6,394 nt of DNA, from contig JACQCL010000157.1 of the NCBI GenBank assembly GCA_016201645.1, positions 1 to 6,394 of the forward strand, read 5' to 3'. Below the pieces are notes generated by a model, which saw only the letters and a list, made by a program, of their open reading frames with translations, was not told the origin of the DNA and did not search any database. Every line of letters starts with the position of its first letter. Positions within the stretch are counted from its first letter, which is position 1. Positions 1 through 6,101 of the stretch are shown one piece after another. Both the position numbers and the translations under genes were made by a program. This DNA is from Candidatus Rokuibacteriota bacterium (GTDB lineage: Bacteria; Methylomirabilota; Methylomirabilia; Rokubacteriales; CSP1-6).

Positions 1-96
1 CCTCCTCCTCGTGAAACCCCCTCACCCTGCCCTGATGACGCCCCTCACCTCTTCTCCTCCCCCCACTGGGGAGAGGTAGGGTGAGGGGGGAGAGGA
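1..96. other. Non-coding left edge
   Basis: No gene can be supported in these 96 bases. They hold most of the palindromic repeat. At the extreme left the minus strand reads GAGGAGGAGG (10-1), which would be a strong Shine-Dalgarno for a minus-strand gene starting just outside. Two plus-strand frames are also open from the edge, to stops at 77-79 and 82-84, so the end of a convergent gene cannot be excluded. Confidence 0.4.
14..89 (-). terminator. Possible transcription terminator formed by the palindrome
   Basis: In the direction of transcription the strong GC stem 78-89/17-28 lies just after the cytochrome stop and is followed by only three T residues (16-14). The stem is strong but the T tract is poor, so intrinsic termination is uncertain. 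It could equally act as an RNA 3'-end stabiliser, or be only a repeat. Confidence 0.25.
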
Positions 97-109
97 TCAA
101 GGTGAGGGG
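17..109. repeat. Interleaved palindromic (REP-like) repeat region after the cytochrome gene
   Basis: Two long inverted pairs interlock here: 17-28 pairs with 78-89 (CCCCCTCACCCT with its complement), and 41-50 pairs with 100-109 (CCCCTCACCT with its complement). An inner imperfect hairpin joins 48-53 and the C run around 58-64 with 68-77. The minus strand carries the same CCCTCACCCT, CTCTCCCC and short loop order as the copy in livM. The rightmost part encodes the last residues and stop of the cytochrome. Confidence 0.75.
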
Positions 110-477
110 GCCAGGGCGCGGAGGAAGCGGACGAGGTCCTGGATCTCGGCGTCGGAGAGGTGGAAGCCGAAGGCGGGCATCCCCGGCTTGCCGATCGGCG
201 CGCCGCCGTGCTTGATGATGTCGAAGAGATACTGATCGGAGTTTCCCTGCATGCGGCGGGAATCTGAGAGGTCGCCTGGACGGATCAAAAAGAGCGTCCC
301 GCGCCAGGAGCCGTTGCCGCGGACGCCGTGGCACGTCACGCAGTGAGCGAAGTAAAGCCGCTGGGCGGCGGAGGCGTTGGGAGGTGGAGTCGGTGGGGGC
401 CAGAAGGCGGCGAAGACGATGGCGTTGAGGGCGATCACGCCGACCGCTGCTGAGAGCAAGAGCCACCGACGAGCCAT
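97..477 (-). CDS. Small membrane-anchored class I c-type cytochrome
   Basis: 126-residue monohaem cytochrome. An N-terminal hydrophobic segment (about residues 5-25, WLLLSAAVGVIALNAIVFAA) preceded by basic residues is a Sec signal anchor. A proline-rich linker (PPPTPPP, 27-33) follows, and then the haem domain on the periplasmic side. CVTCH (46-50) is the covalent haem-attachment motif with His50 as axial ligand; GKPGMPAF supplies Met100 as the likely sixth ligand. The C-terminal helix SDAEIQDLVRFLRAL is typical of cytochrome c/cbb3-type domains. The ATG at 477 is chosen because upstream codons in this frame lie inside the hydrolase gene and give a low-complexity Ser-rich peptide. It sits 16 bases after the hydrolase stop, with AGGAG overlapping that stop. 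The last codons and TGA fall within a palindromic repeat. Redox partner unknown. Confidence 0.9.
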   Translation of the reverse strand: MARRWLLLSAAVGVIALNAIVFAAFWPPPTPPPNASAAQRLYFAHCVTCHGVRGNGSWRGTLFLIRPGDLSDSRRMQGNSDQYLFDIIKHGGAPIGKPGMPAFGFHLSDAEIQDLVRFLRALAPSP

Positions 478-493
478 CGACCTATTATCGCTC

Positions 494-1585
494 CTACTGG
501 CGCGTTGCGAGCAGGTCGTCGATGAGGAGGACCAGCCGCTCCACATCCCCGACTTGCTGGAGCCGGGTGAGCCATCCGCCCTCGGATGGGAACGCGTGGG
601 TGAAGCCGTCGAAGATGACGAGGCGGCCGAGATTTGGGGCGGCCCGGGCGAGCCGCACACTCTCCGTGTAGGGGATCGAGTCGTCGTCGCGGCCGTGGGC
701 GATGAGAAGCCGCGCCCTCACGTGGGTGATCGCGCTCGATGGCAAGAGGCGCTGGAGGCGCTCGCGGATCCGCGGGGTGAGTGAGGCGAGCAGGTCGGCC
801 ACGCGGTCGCGCTGCCGGTTCTCGACGATGGCCAGGAGCCGCCGCCCCTCGACCCCGAGCTTCCCCACCTCGGCGCTCACGTCTCCGGTCGGATTCGCCA
901 GCCTTCGGTCCACCAGCCGCTGGAGTCGCGCGCGCTCTCTCGGATCGGCGGCGTAGGGCGTGAGGGCGGCGAGGAGCTTCCAGCGGTTGTACGACTGCTG
1001 CGCACGTTGGCGCCAGCGGCCGTCCTCCTCATGCCAGCCGGTAGTAATGAACGCGATCACGTTGGCGAGGTCCCAGTAGCCCCCGAAACTTCCGACCACA
1101 TCTACCCGGTCCCTGATCGAGGGATCCGCCGCAGCCAGAAGGGCCGGCCCCGCGCCGAAGGAGAAGCCAAGAATTCCGATGGGACGTGGGGCTTCGGCCG
1201 TCAGGGTCTGAACGGCCCTGACGATCGTCTGCACGTCCTCCTCCGAGATGTGGAACGCGCTGAGGCCGGCGAAGTCGGGAGCGAGCACGAGGAAGCCGGC
1301 CCGAGCCAGGCTCGTGGCCAGATTGCGGAAGGCCGGATGGTCTTTGCCGGTTCGGGAGAGGCCGGGGACGAGCACGAGGCCTCCACGTGGGGGACCGCCG
1401 GCACGGTAGAGATCAGCCGTGCCCCCGTTGAACGCAATCTCCTTGCGCGTGACAGCGTGGACCGTGGGCAACCACCCTGGGACCAGCAGGTTCAGCGCGA
1501 AGACATGGTTGGACGCGAGCCTGACGATCTTTGGAGCTGCCAGGAGCACGAGGGCTGCCAGGACCAGAGCGACGCTGCGCTTCAT
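494..1585 (-). CDS. Membrane-anchored or exported alpha/beta hydrolase, dienelactone-hydrolase-like
   Basis: Predicted serine hydrolase of 363 residues. Residues 1-24 form a basic/hydrophobic leader (KRSVALVLAALVLLAAP) without a clear signal-peptidase site or lipobox, so it may be a membrane anchor or an uncleaved signal. The core shows LVLVPGLSRTG (70-80, likely oxyanion-hole strand/turn), the nucleophile elbow GFSFG with Ser142, the acid in HGRDDDSIP (297-305, most likely Asp301 by the GxxD pattern) and the histidine in GFTHAF (His330). The triad order and the HAF ending fit the DLH/DUF-type alpha/beta hydrolases. A charged helical stretch, about 183-285, lies between nucleophile and acid and probably forms a cap. 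The start is fixed by the ATGA overlap with livF. The substrate is unknown; the context suggests an ester, lactone or amide related to the imported compound, but that is inference. Confidence 0.87.
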   Translation of the reverse strand: MKRSVALVLAALVLLAAPKIVRLASNHVFALNLLVPGWLPTVHAVTRKEIAFNGGTADLYRAGGPPRGGLVLVPGLSRTGKDHPAFRNLATSLARAGFLVLAPDFAGLSAFHISEEDVQTIVRAVQTLTAEAPRPIGILGFSFGAGPALLAAADPSIRDRVDVVGSFGGYWDLANVIAFITTGWHEEDGRWRQRAQQSYNRWKLLAALTPYAADPRERARLQRLVDRRLANPTGDVSAEVGKLGVEGRRLLAIVENRQRDRVADLLASLTPRIRERLQRLLPSSAITHVRARLLIAHGRDDDSIPYTESVRLARAAPNLGRLVIFDGFTHAFPSEGGWLTRLQQVGDVERLVLLIDDLLATRQ

Positions 1586-2325
1586 CTCATTGTTTGGTCC
1601 GCGCCCGGGATCAGCTCAATGAGGCTCCGTCGGAGGCGCTCGTCCTTGAGGAGCTCCGCTCCCGGGCCTGAGAGGACGACGCGCCCTTCTTCCAGGAGGT
1701 AGGCCCGGTTCGCAAGCCGAAGTAGTTGGCGCACATGCTGCCCGGCGGCCAGGATGGTCATCCCCTCCGCCATGATCTCGCGAATGGCCTGGCAGAAGCG
1801 GTTCGTCACCGCCCGCGCGAGGCCAAGGAACGGGTCGTCGAGGCAAAGCAGGCGCGGGCGCGCCATGAGCCCCCGGGCCAGGGCGAGCATTTGCTGCTCG
1901 CCTCCAGACAGGACTTGGGCGGGCACGGACACCTTTTCTCGGAGCGTGGGGAAAAGTTGGAAGATCAGGCGCAGCGTCTCCTCCTGCTGGCTCTCTGCCC
2001 GCGGCAGGAACGCACCCAGCTCGAGGTTCTCCAGGACGGTCAGGGGGGCGAAGAGACGCCGCCCTTCAGGGATCAGCGCGACCCCGCGCGCTGCGATTGC
2101 GTAAGGCGGCAGCCCGTCGGTCCGTTCGCCGTCGAGCCGGATGGTACCCGCCTTCACGGGCAAGAGGCCGGTGATCGTCTTGAGGAGGGTGGACTTGCCC
2201 GCGCCGTTGGGTCCCACCAGGGCGACGAACTCGCCGCCGCGGACCTCGAGCGAGCAGCTCTTCAGGACGCGGACGTCGTCGTAGCCGGCTTCGACCCCTT
2301 CGACGCTCAGCAGAGGTTTCGGCAC
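1582..2325 (-). CDS. livF: Branched-chain amino acid ABC transporter ATP-binding protein LivF, with atypical catalytic motifs
   Basis: Second ATPase subunit of the importer, 247 residues. It has Walker A GPNGAGKST (38-46), the LivF-type stretch ALIPEGRRLFAPLTVLENLE (83-102) and the signature LSGGEQQ (139-145). The Walker B/D-loop reads CLDDPFLGLARAV (161-173), where LivF proteins normally read LDEPSLGLAP: Asp164 replaces the catalytic Glu, Phe166 replaces Ser and Arg171 replaces Pro. The switch region reads LAAGQHVRQ (192-200), where the family has LVEQN, so the conserved Glu is Gly. GAC GAC codons for Asp163-Asp164 are read directly. The protein is otherwise full length, so this looks like divergence rather than decay. 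Start is GTG 2325-2323, with GAGGAA across the end of livG as ribosome site. The TGA overlaps the hydrolase ATG by four bases (ATGA). Confidence 0.93.
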   Translation of the reverse strand: MPKPLLSVEGVEAGYDDVRVLKSCSLEVRGGEFVALVGPNGAGKSTLLKTITGLLPVKAGTIRLDGERTDGLPPYAIAARGVALIPEGRRLFAPLTVLENLELGAFLPRAESQQEETLRLIFQLFPTLREKVSVPAQVLSGGEQQMLALARGLMARPRLLCLDDPFLGLARAVTNRFCQAIREIMAEGMTILAAGQHVRQLLRLANRAYLLEEGRVVLSGPGAELLKDERLRRSLIELIPGADQTMR

Positions 2326-2331
2326 GGTGGT

Positions 2332-3060
2332 CTATTCCTCCTCGCCGAGGTAGGCTGTCACGACGCGCGGGGAACCCAGCACCTGCTCCGGGCGGCCATC
2401 GGCCACGATCGCCCCCTGGTCGAGAACGAGGAGCCGGTCAGCCACGCGGGCCAGCACCCGGAAGGAGTGCTCGATCGCAAAGATCGTGAGCCCGCGTTCC
2501 TTGAGCTGCCCGTAGAACCGGACAACCTCCTCGCGCCCTTTGGGGGAGAGCCCCGAGGCCAGCTCGTCCAGGAGTAGGAGGGTGGGACGAGTAGAGAGGG
2601 CCATTGCCAGCTCCAGCCGCTTTCGCTCCCCGAGTGAGAGGGTGTGAGCGAGAGCGGATGCTTTGCCGGCAAGCCCCACGGTGGCCAGGAGTCTCTCGGC
2701 CTCTCGGCGCCTGTCCTCGCCGCGGCTGACGTGATCCCGCGAGCGAAAGGTCACGCCCACGAGGACGTTGTCGAAGACGGTGGAGTGGACGAAGGGGCGG
2801 GCGATCTGAAACGTGCGCCCGATCCCGAGGCGGGAGATCTGCCACGGTCGAAGATTCGTGACGCGGGTGCCCCCGAACCAGATCTCTCCGGCGGTGGGGT
2901 GCAGCAGGCCCGACAGGATGTTGAAGAGCGTGGTCTTCCCTGACCCGTTGGGTCCGAGGAGACCCACGACCTGGCGTTCCTCGACGGCGATGTCCACGCC
3001 ACGCAGGGCGAGGAGCCCGCCGAAGGCCATGGAAAGGCCCTGCCCCTCAAGCAGCGCCAT
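2332..3060 (-). CDS. livG: Branched-chain amino acid ABC transporter ATP-binding protein LivG
   Basis: Cytoplasmic ATPase that pairs with LivF to drive import; 242 residues, slightly shorter than the roughly 250-260 usual. All catalytic motifs are intact: Walker A GPNGSGKTT (36-44), the LivG-type Q-loop region GRTFQIARPF (81-90), the ABC signature LSLGE (141-145), Walker B LLLLDELASGLSP (161-173) with Asp165 and catalytic Glu166, and the switch histidine in IEHSF (His198). The start is ATG 3060-3058, inside the 3' end of livM. Its ribosome-binding site is the purine arm of the repeat hairpin just upstream. LivF follows after six bases. Confidence 0.95.
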   Translation of the reverse strand: MALLEGQGLSMAFGGLLALRGVDIAVEERQVVGLLGPNGSGKTTLFNILSGLLHPTAGEIWFGGTRVTNLRPWQISRLGIGRTFQIARPFVHSTVFDNVLVGVTFRSRDHVSRGEDRRREAERLLATVGLAGKASALAHTLSLGERKRLELAMALSTRPTLLLLDELASGLSPKGREEVVRFYGQLKERGLTIFAIEHSFRVLARVADRLLVLDQGAIVADGRPEQVLGSPRVVTAYLGEEE

Positions 3061-4033
3061 GACGCGTTTCTCCCTCTCCCCGTTTGGGGAGAGGGGAGGG
3101 TGAGGGGAGAAGGCCCGCCAGGCCGCCCGGGAGATAGAGGGCGACGACGATCAGCGCGAGGGCGTACGGGAGCTGGTGAAACGCCGGAATGTAAGGGTGC
3201 AGGAGCAGCTCGCTCGCGAGATAGAGCGCGAGGGCGGCGAGGGCGGGGCCGAGGAGCGTTCCGAGACCGCCGAAGGTTGCCATCACCAGCGGCAGGATCG
3301 AGAAGTAGTGGCTGAAGATCAGGTCGGGCTCTACGACGCGCACCATGTTGACGTAGAGCCCGCCGGCCAACCCGCTGAAGAACCCGGAGAGAGCAAAGGC
3401 AAGGACCTTCCAGGGAAGGGGATGAACTCCAAGCAGGCTCGCCCGCTCTTCCTCCTCTCTGACGGCGGCGAAGGCCAAGCCGAGACGCGAGCGCAGGATC
3501 CCCCAGAAGACCGCGATCACCAGCAGGAGAAACGCGAGCGCCAGGTAATAGCTGCCCGTCCGGCTGCGAGCGAGGTCGAGGGGCAGCCAGGGGAGTGGCG
3601 TGAGCGGCGGAATGCCGATCAGGCCGGCGCCTCCGCCCGAGACCGCGGTCCAGTTGTGGGCGATCCCCCGCCAGATCTCCGTATAGGCGAGCGTGCCAAG
3701 GGCCAGGGATGCGCCGCTGAGGCGGGCGGAGGCCATTCCGATCGCCGCGGCGCCGCTCGCGCCGACGGCGCCGCCAAGGGCGAGAGCGAGCCACGGGGAA
3801 AGGCCGCTCAAGGACACGAGGGCTGCGGTGTAGCCGCCCAGACCGAAGAAGGCGGCATGGCCGAAGGAGATCTGGCCGGCGTAGGCCAGGAGGTTCCAGC
3901 TCGTGGCCAGGGTCCCGAAGAGCAGGGCCGTGGAAACGAGGTAGAGGTAGTAGGGATGGAACCCCGAGAGCGGTGGAAAGAGGAGTAGCGCGGCGGCCAC
4001 GAGGCTGGTCCCGATCCACCCCCGGCGCGGCAT
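3047..4033 (-). CDS. livM: Branched-chain amino acid ABC transporter permease LivM
   Basis: Second channel-forming permease of the importer, 328 residues from the ATG at 4033. A TTG one codon upstream (4036) is possible but less likely, given the TGATG junction with livH. The family signature SWNLLAYAGQISFGHAAFFG (residues 45-64) is nearly ideal. VSGGGAGLIGIP (131-142) matches the conserved GGxxGL-gIP stretch, LGLAFAAVREEEERASLLGV (184-203) is the coupling loop, and TFGGLGTLLGPALA (253-266) is the conserved late motif. The hydrophobic body ends at LPGGLAGLLP (about 301-310). The remaining tail, SPSPLPKRGEGETRHGAA, is hydrophilic and is encoded by a palindromic repeat, so it is probably an acquired, dispensable extension. 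The stop lies 11 bases past the livG ATG, making a 14-base overlap. Confidence 0.95.
   Translation of the reverse strand: MPRRGWIGTSLVAAALLLFPPLSGFHPYYLYLVSTALLFGTLATSWNLLAYAGQISFGHAAFFGLGGYTAALVSLSGLSPWLALALGGAVGASGAAAIGMASARLSGASLALGTLAYTEIWRGIAHNWTAVSGGGAGLIGIPPLTPLPWLPLDLARSRTGSYYLALAFLLLVIAVFWGILRSRLGLAFAAVREEEERASLLGVHPLPWKVLAFALSGFFSGLAGGLYVNMVRVVEPDLIFSHYFSILPLVMATFGGLGTLLGPALAALALYLASELLLHPYIPAFHQLPYALALIVVALYLPGGLAGLLPSPSPLPKRGEGETRHGAA
3065..3081 (-). promoter_or_regulatory. livG ribosome-binding site embedded in a hairpin arm
   Basis: The minus strand reads GGGGAGAGGGAG followed by AAACG just before the livG ATG (3060). The best Shine-Dalgarno match, AGGGAG, ends 9 bases before the start codon. 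Most of this purine arm is base-paired with CTCTCCCC in the 10-bp hairpin of the repeat, so free initiation should be reduced. Ribosomes translating livM pass right through the hairpin and stop 11 bases beyond the livG ATG, which would open it. Coupling is inferred; the pairing and spacing are read directly. Confidence 0.5.
3071..3106. repeat. GC-rich palindromic (REP-like) repeat, copy within the 3' end of livM
   Basis: On the minus strand it reads CCCTCACCCT, three C, CTCTCCCC, a four-base AAAC loop, then GGGGAGAGGGA. The inner arms 3072-3081 and 3086-3095 pair perfectly for ten base pairs, with one further G-U at 3071/3096. The CCCTCACCCT block (3097-3106) has no complementary partner on the other side, where the livG ribosome site and ATG lie, so this looks like a truncated copy. 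It shares the ten-base block, the CTCTCCCC block and the short loop spacing with the copy at 17-109. Confidence 0.8.
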
Positions 4034-4902
4034 CAACGGCTCCGGGACCGGGCCAGCCCACCCGAGCGGGCGAGCAATGACCCGAGCAGCATCAGGGCGA
4101 CGACCAGCTCACGCCAGCGCGGCCCGCTCCAGGTGAGGGTCAATGTCTCGATGACGCCCAAGAGGATGCTGGCAAGCAGCACGCTCCTGAGGCGCCCCGC
4201 GCCCGCCCAGATTGTCAGAACGATCGCCAGCAGCGTCACCTCGATGCCTCCAGCGGGGTAAAGGTAGTGGAGCGTGGCGAACAGCACCCCTGCTCCGCCG
4301 CTCAAGCCAAAGGCGAGGAGGAAGGTAGTCCGTGTTGCTTCGTCCACGTTGATCCCGAGCAGCGCCGCCGCCTCGCGATCCAGGCTGGTCGCACGGACCG
4401 CCCGGCCCCAACGGGTGCGCGTGAGCCCGAGGTACAGGGCGGCGACGAGGATCAGGGCGGCTGCCGCCACGATCAACCGCCCCTGGTTCAGCACGAGACT
4501 GCCGACGCGGACGCTGGCGGTGAGCGGCTCGCTCGCGATGATCCGATACTCACCGCGCCAGAGCCCCAGCATGAAGTTCTGAAGGAGGAGGGAGAGGCCG
4601 AAGGTGAGCATGAGGCTCGACAACTCTTTCGGTTCCGGCAGCCGCTGAAAGAGCCACTGGCACAGGAGCGCCAACGGAAGAAGCGCCGCCCCCGCCACAG
4701 GGACGAGGAGAAGCGGGTGAAGCCCCGAGCCGCTCCAGAGCCAGTAGCCGAGATAGCCGCCGAGGATGATCAGGTCGCCATGGGCAAGGTTGAGCGCCCG
4801 CGTGACCCCCAGGATCATGGAAAAGCCCAGCGCCATGACGGCGTAGAAACATCCCAGCAGGATCCCGGAGAGAAGCGCCTGGACAAACGTGTGGGAGGAC
4901 AC
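4033..4902 (-). CDS. livH: Branched-chain amino acid ABC transporter permease LivH
   Basis: Inner-membrane permease that pairs with LivM to form the translocation channel. It has 289 residues, the usual family length, and is almost entirely hydrophobic helices. Recognisable family landmarks are the N-terminal SGILLGCFYAVMALGFSMILG, then RALNLAHGDLIILGGYLGY (residues 35-53), the cytoplasmic coupling loop GRAVRATSLDREAAALLGIN (about 166-185), which contacts an ATPase subunit, and the late IVLTIWAGAG segment. The start is GTG (4902-4900), placed by homology since the next Met is at residue 23. It lies 23 bases after the binding-protein stop, with only a weak GAGACGAG-like ribosome site. The TGA stop overlaps the livM ATG by one base (TGATG), implying translational coupling. 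Nothing looks broken. Confidence 0.95.
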   Translation of the reverse strand: MSSHTFVQALLSGILLGCFYAVMALGFSMILGVTRALNLAHGDLIILGGYLGYWLWSGSGLHPLLLVPVAGAALLPLALLCQWLFQRLPEPKELSSLMLTFGLSLLLQNFMLGLWRGEYRIIASEPLTASVRVGSLVLNQGRLIVAAAALILVAALYLGLTRTRWGRAVRATSLDREAAALLGINVDEATRTTFLLAFGLSGGAGVLFATLHYLYPAGGIEVTLLAIVLTIWAGAGRLRSVLLASILLGVIETLTLTWSGPRWRELVVALMLLGSLLARSGGLARSRSR

Positions 4903-4925
4903 CGTGGGCGACTCGTCTCGGGAGG

Positions 4926-6101
4926 CTACTGTGCGGGGTAGCGGGCGGGGGCGGTGGCGTGGTCCTTCGGATAGACCACCACATACCGGCCGTCCTGGAT
5001 CTGAATCACCACCCGCTCGTAGAAAAGCGGATCGCCCCTCTCATCGAACTTGACCCGCCCGAGCGGCGTTTGGACGTCGGCCTGCGCGAGAGCGTCCCTG
5101 AGCGTCTCGCCGCTGATCGCTTTCCCGGACGCGGCCACTGCTGAGAGCGCCTTTCCGAGGGTCTTGGCGGCGGCATAACCGTGCATCGTCAACGGCGCCG
5201 GCTCTCCGCCGAAGCGCTGCTTGAACGCCTCGATGAAGGCCTGGGACTCCTTCGCGTTGCCCCCGAGATTCACCCCGGGCTGCCACGAGGTGGTCCCGTA
5301 AAGCCCCTCGCTGGCGGGGCCCAGATCTTTGATCACGTTGGGGAACTCCATGCCGAAGGCCCCCAGAAAGGCCTTGAGCGTGACCCGGGCCTGTGCCATC
5401 TGGCGAATCAGGAGGAGGTGGTCGGCGAAAAAGGTATCGGAGAGCAGAACTTCGGCGCCCTGATCTCTCACGCGCGCCAAGAGCGGGGTGAAGTCCGAGA
5501 GGCCGGGCGCGAACGGTTCGAACACCGCTACCTTCAGTCCGGCGCGCTCCAGCACCTCCTTCTGACGCCGGGCCAGCTGGCTGGCACCGGGGGTGGAGGA
5601 GTAGAGAATGGCGACGTTCTTCGCGTGGAACACCTCGAGGATGATGCCGGTGGTCGCAGTGACGTAGGAAGCAAGGCTCGACATCCGGAAGAAGAATCGG
5701 TTGCCGCGATGGGTGAGCCGCTCGTCCAGGGACGCGGTGGCCAGATAGGGGATCCTGGAGCGGTCGGCGACCTCGCTGATCGGCCCCGCAAGGCTGTCCA
5801 CGTAACCGCCAATCAGGGCCACAGCCCGGTGGCGAAAGACGAGCTCCTCAGCGGCGGCGATGGCGCGCTCCGGCCTGCCTTCGTCGTCCCGGGAAAGCAG
5901 GTTGATGGGGCGTCCCGCGATGCCGCCTTGGGAATTGGCCTCTTCGACGGCGAGGACAATGCCCTGATGGACCGCCGTGCCTTGGACCGCGAGGACCCCG
6001 CTGCGGGGGTTGATCTCGCCGATCGTGATCGGCTCGGCGGCGACCGTCGGCCTGACGAGAGCCAGGAGGAGGATCGGGAGGAGGAACGATCTCAGCAGGA
6101 T
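4926..6101 (-). CDS. livK: Periplasmic substrate-binding protein of a Liv/HAAT ABC importer (LivK-like), non-canonical start
   Basis: Periplasmic receptor that binds the substrate (branched-chain or other amino acid, amide or related small acid) and delivers it to LivHM. The frame is open from a TAG at 6123-6125 down to the TAG at 4926-4928. Translating it from 6101 gives 391 residues: a basic/hydrophobic leader (LLRSFLLPILLLALV), a likely cleavage after TVAA near residue 22, then the family opening ITIGEINPRSG and AVEEANSQGGIAGRPI, followed by ALIGGYVDS and a full Peripla_BP_6 type two-lobe body (VAILYS, LLSDTF, PLTMHGYAAAKTL). No lipobox cysteine is seen, so the protein is probably soluble. 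There is no ATG, GTG or TTG in frame before a GTG at 5822, which would remove the signal peptide and about 90 residues of the first lobe. I place the start at ATC 6101-6099, which forms TAATC with the upstream stop and lies 10 bases after AGGAAG. ATA 6104 and CTG 6098 or 6095 are alternatives. Family call is firm; start and substrate are not. Confidence 0.85.
   Translation of the reverse strand: MLLRSFLLPILLLALVRPTVAAEPITIGEINPRSGVLAVQGTAVHQGIVLAVEEANSQGGIAGRPINLLSRDDEGRPERAIAAAEELVFRHRAVALIGGYVDSLAGPISEVADRSRIPYLATASLDERLTHRGNRFFFRMSSLASYVTATTGIILEVFHAKNVAILYSSTPGASQLARRQKEVLERAGLKVAVFEPFAPGLSDFTPLLARVRDQGAEVLLSDTFFADHLLLIRQMAQARVTLKAFLGAFGMEFPNVIKDLGPASEGLYGTTSWQPGVNLGGNAKESQAFIEAFKQRFGGEPAPLTMHGYAAAKTLGKALSAVAASGKAISGETLRDALAQADVQTPLGRVKFDERGDPLFYERVVIQIQDGRYVVVYPKDHATAPARYPAQ

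Noticed and set aside
478..660. Upstream extension of the cytochrome frame to 660
   Set aside because: The extra 61 residues are Ser-rich, lie inside the hydrolase coding region and would put a hydrophilic stretch before the signal anchor; ATG 477 is far better.
1726..2577. Plus-strand 283-codon frame antisense to livF/livG
   Set aside because: It spans two real genes and their junction on the opposite strand and shows no recognisable motif; GC-rich antisense artefact.
2621..2650. A third copy of the CCCTCACCCT-type repeat inside livG
   Set aside because: The similarity is limited to a short CTCCCCGAGTGAGAGGGTGTGAG stretch coding for the conserved ABC signature; it has neither the hairpin nor the block order of the two real copies.
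3176..3988. Plus-strand 270-codon frame antisense to livM
   Set aside because: Glu/Gly/Arg-rich translation typical of the antisense of a hydrophobic GC-rich gene; no family features.
2751..4061. A long open frame of 436 codons on the minus strand across livM and livG
   Set aside because: It is a shadow of livM/livG in another frame: Arg/Pro-rich low-complexity translation with no domain, while the overlapping frames give clear permease and ATPase motifs.
4926..5822. Start of the binding protein at GTG 5822
   Set aside because: This is the first standard start codon, but it would cut off the signal peptide and a well-conserved first-lobe sequence that is in frame directly upstream.
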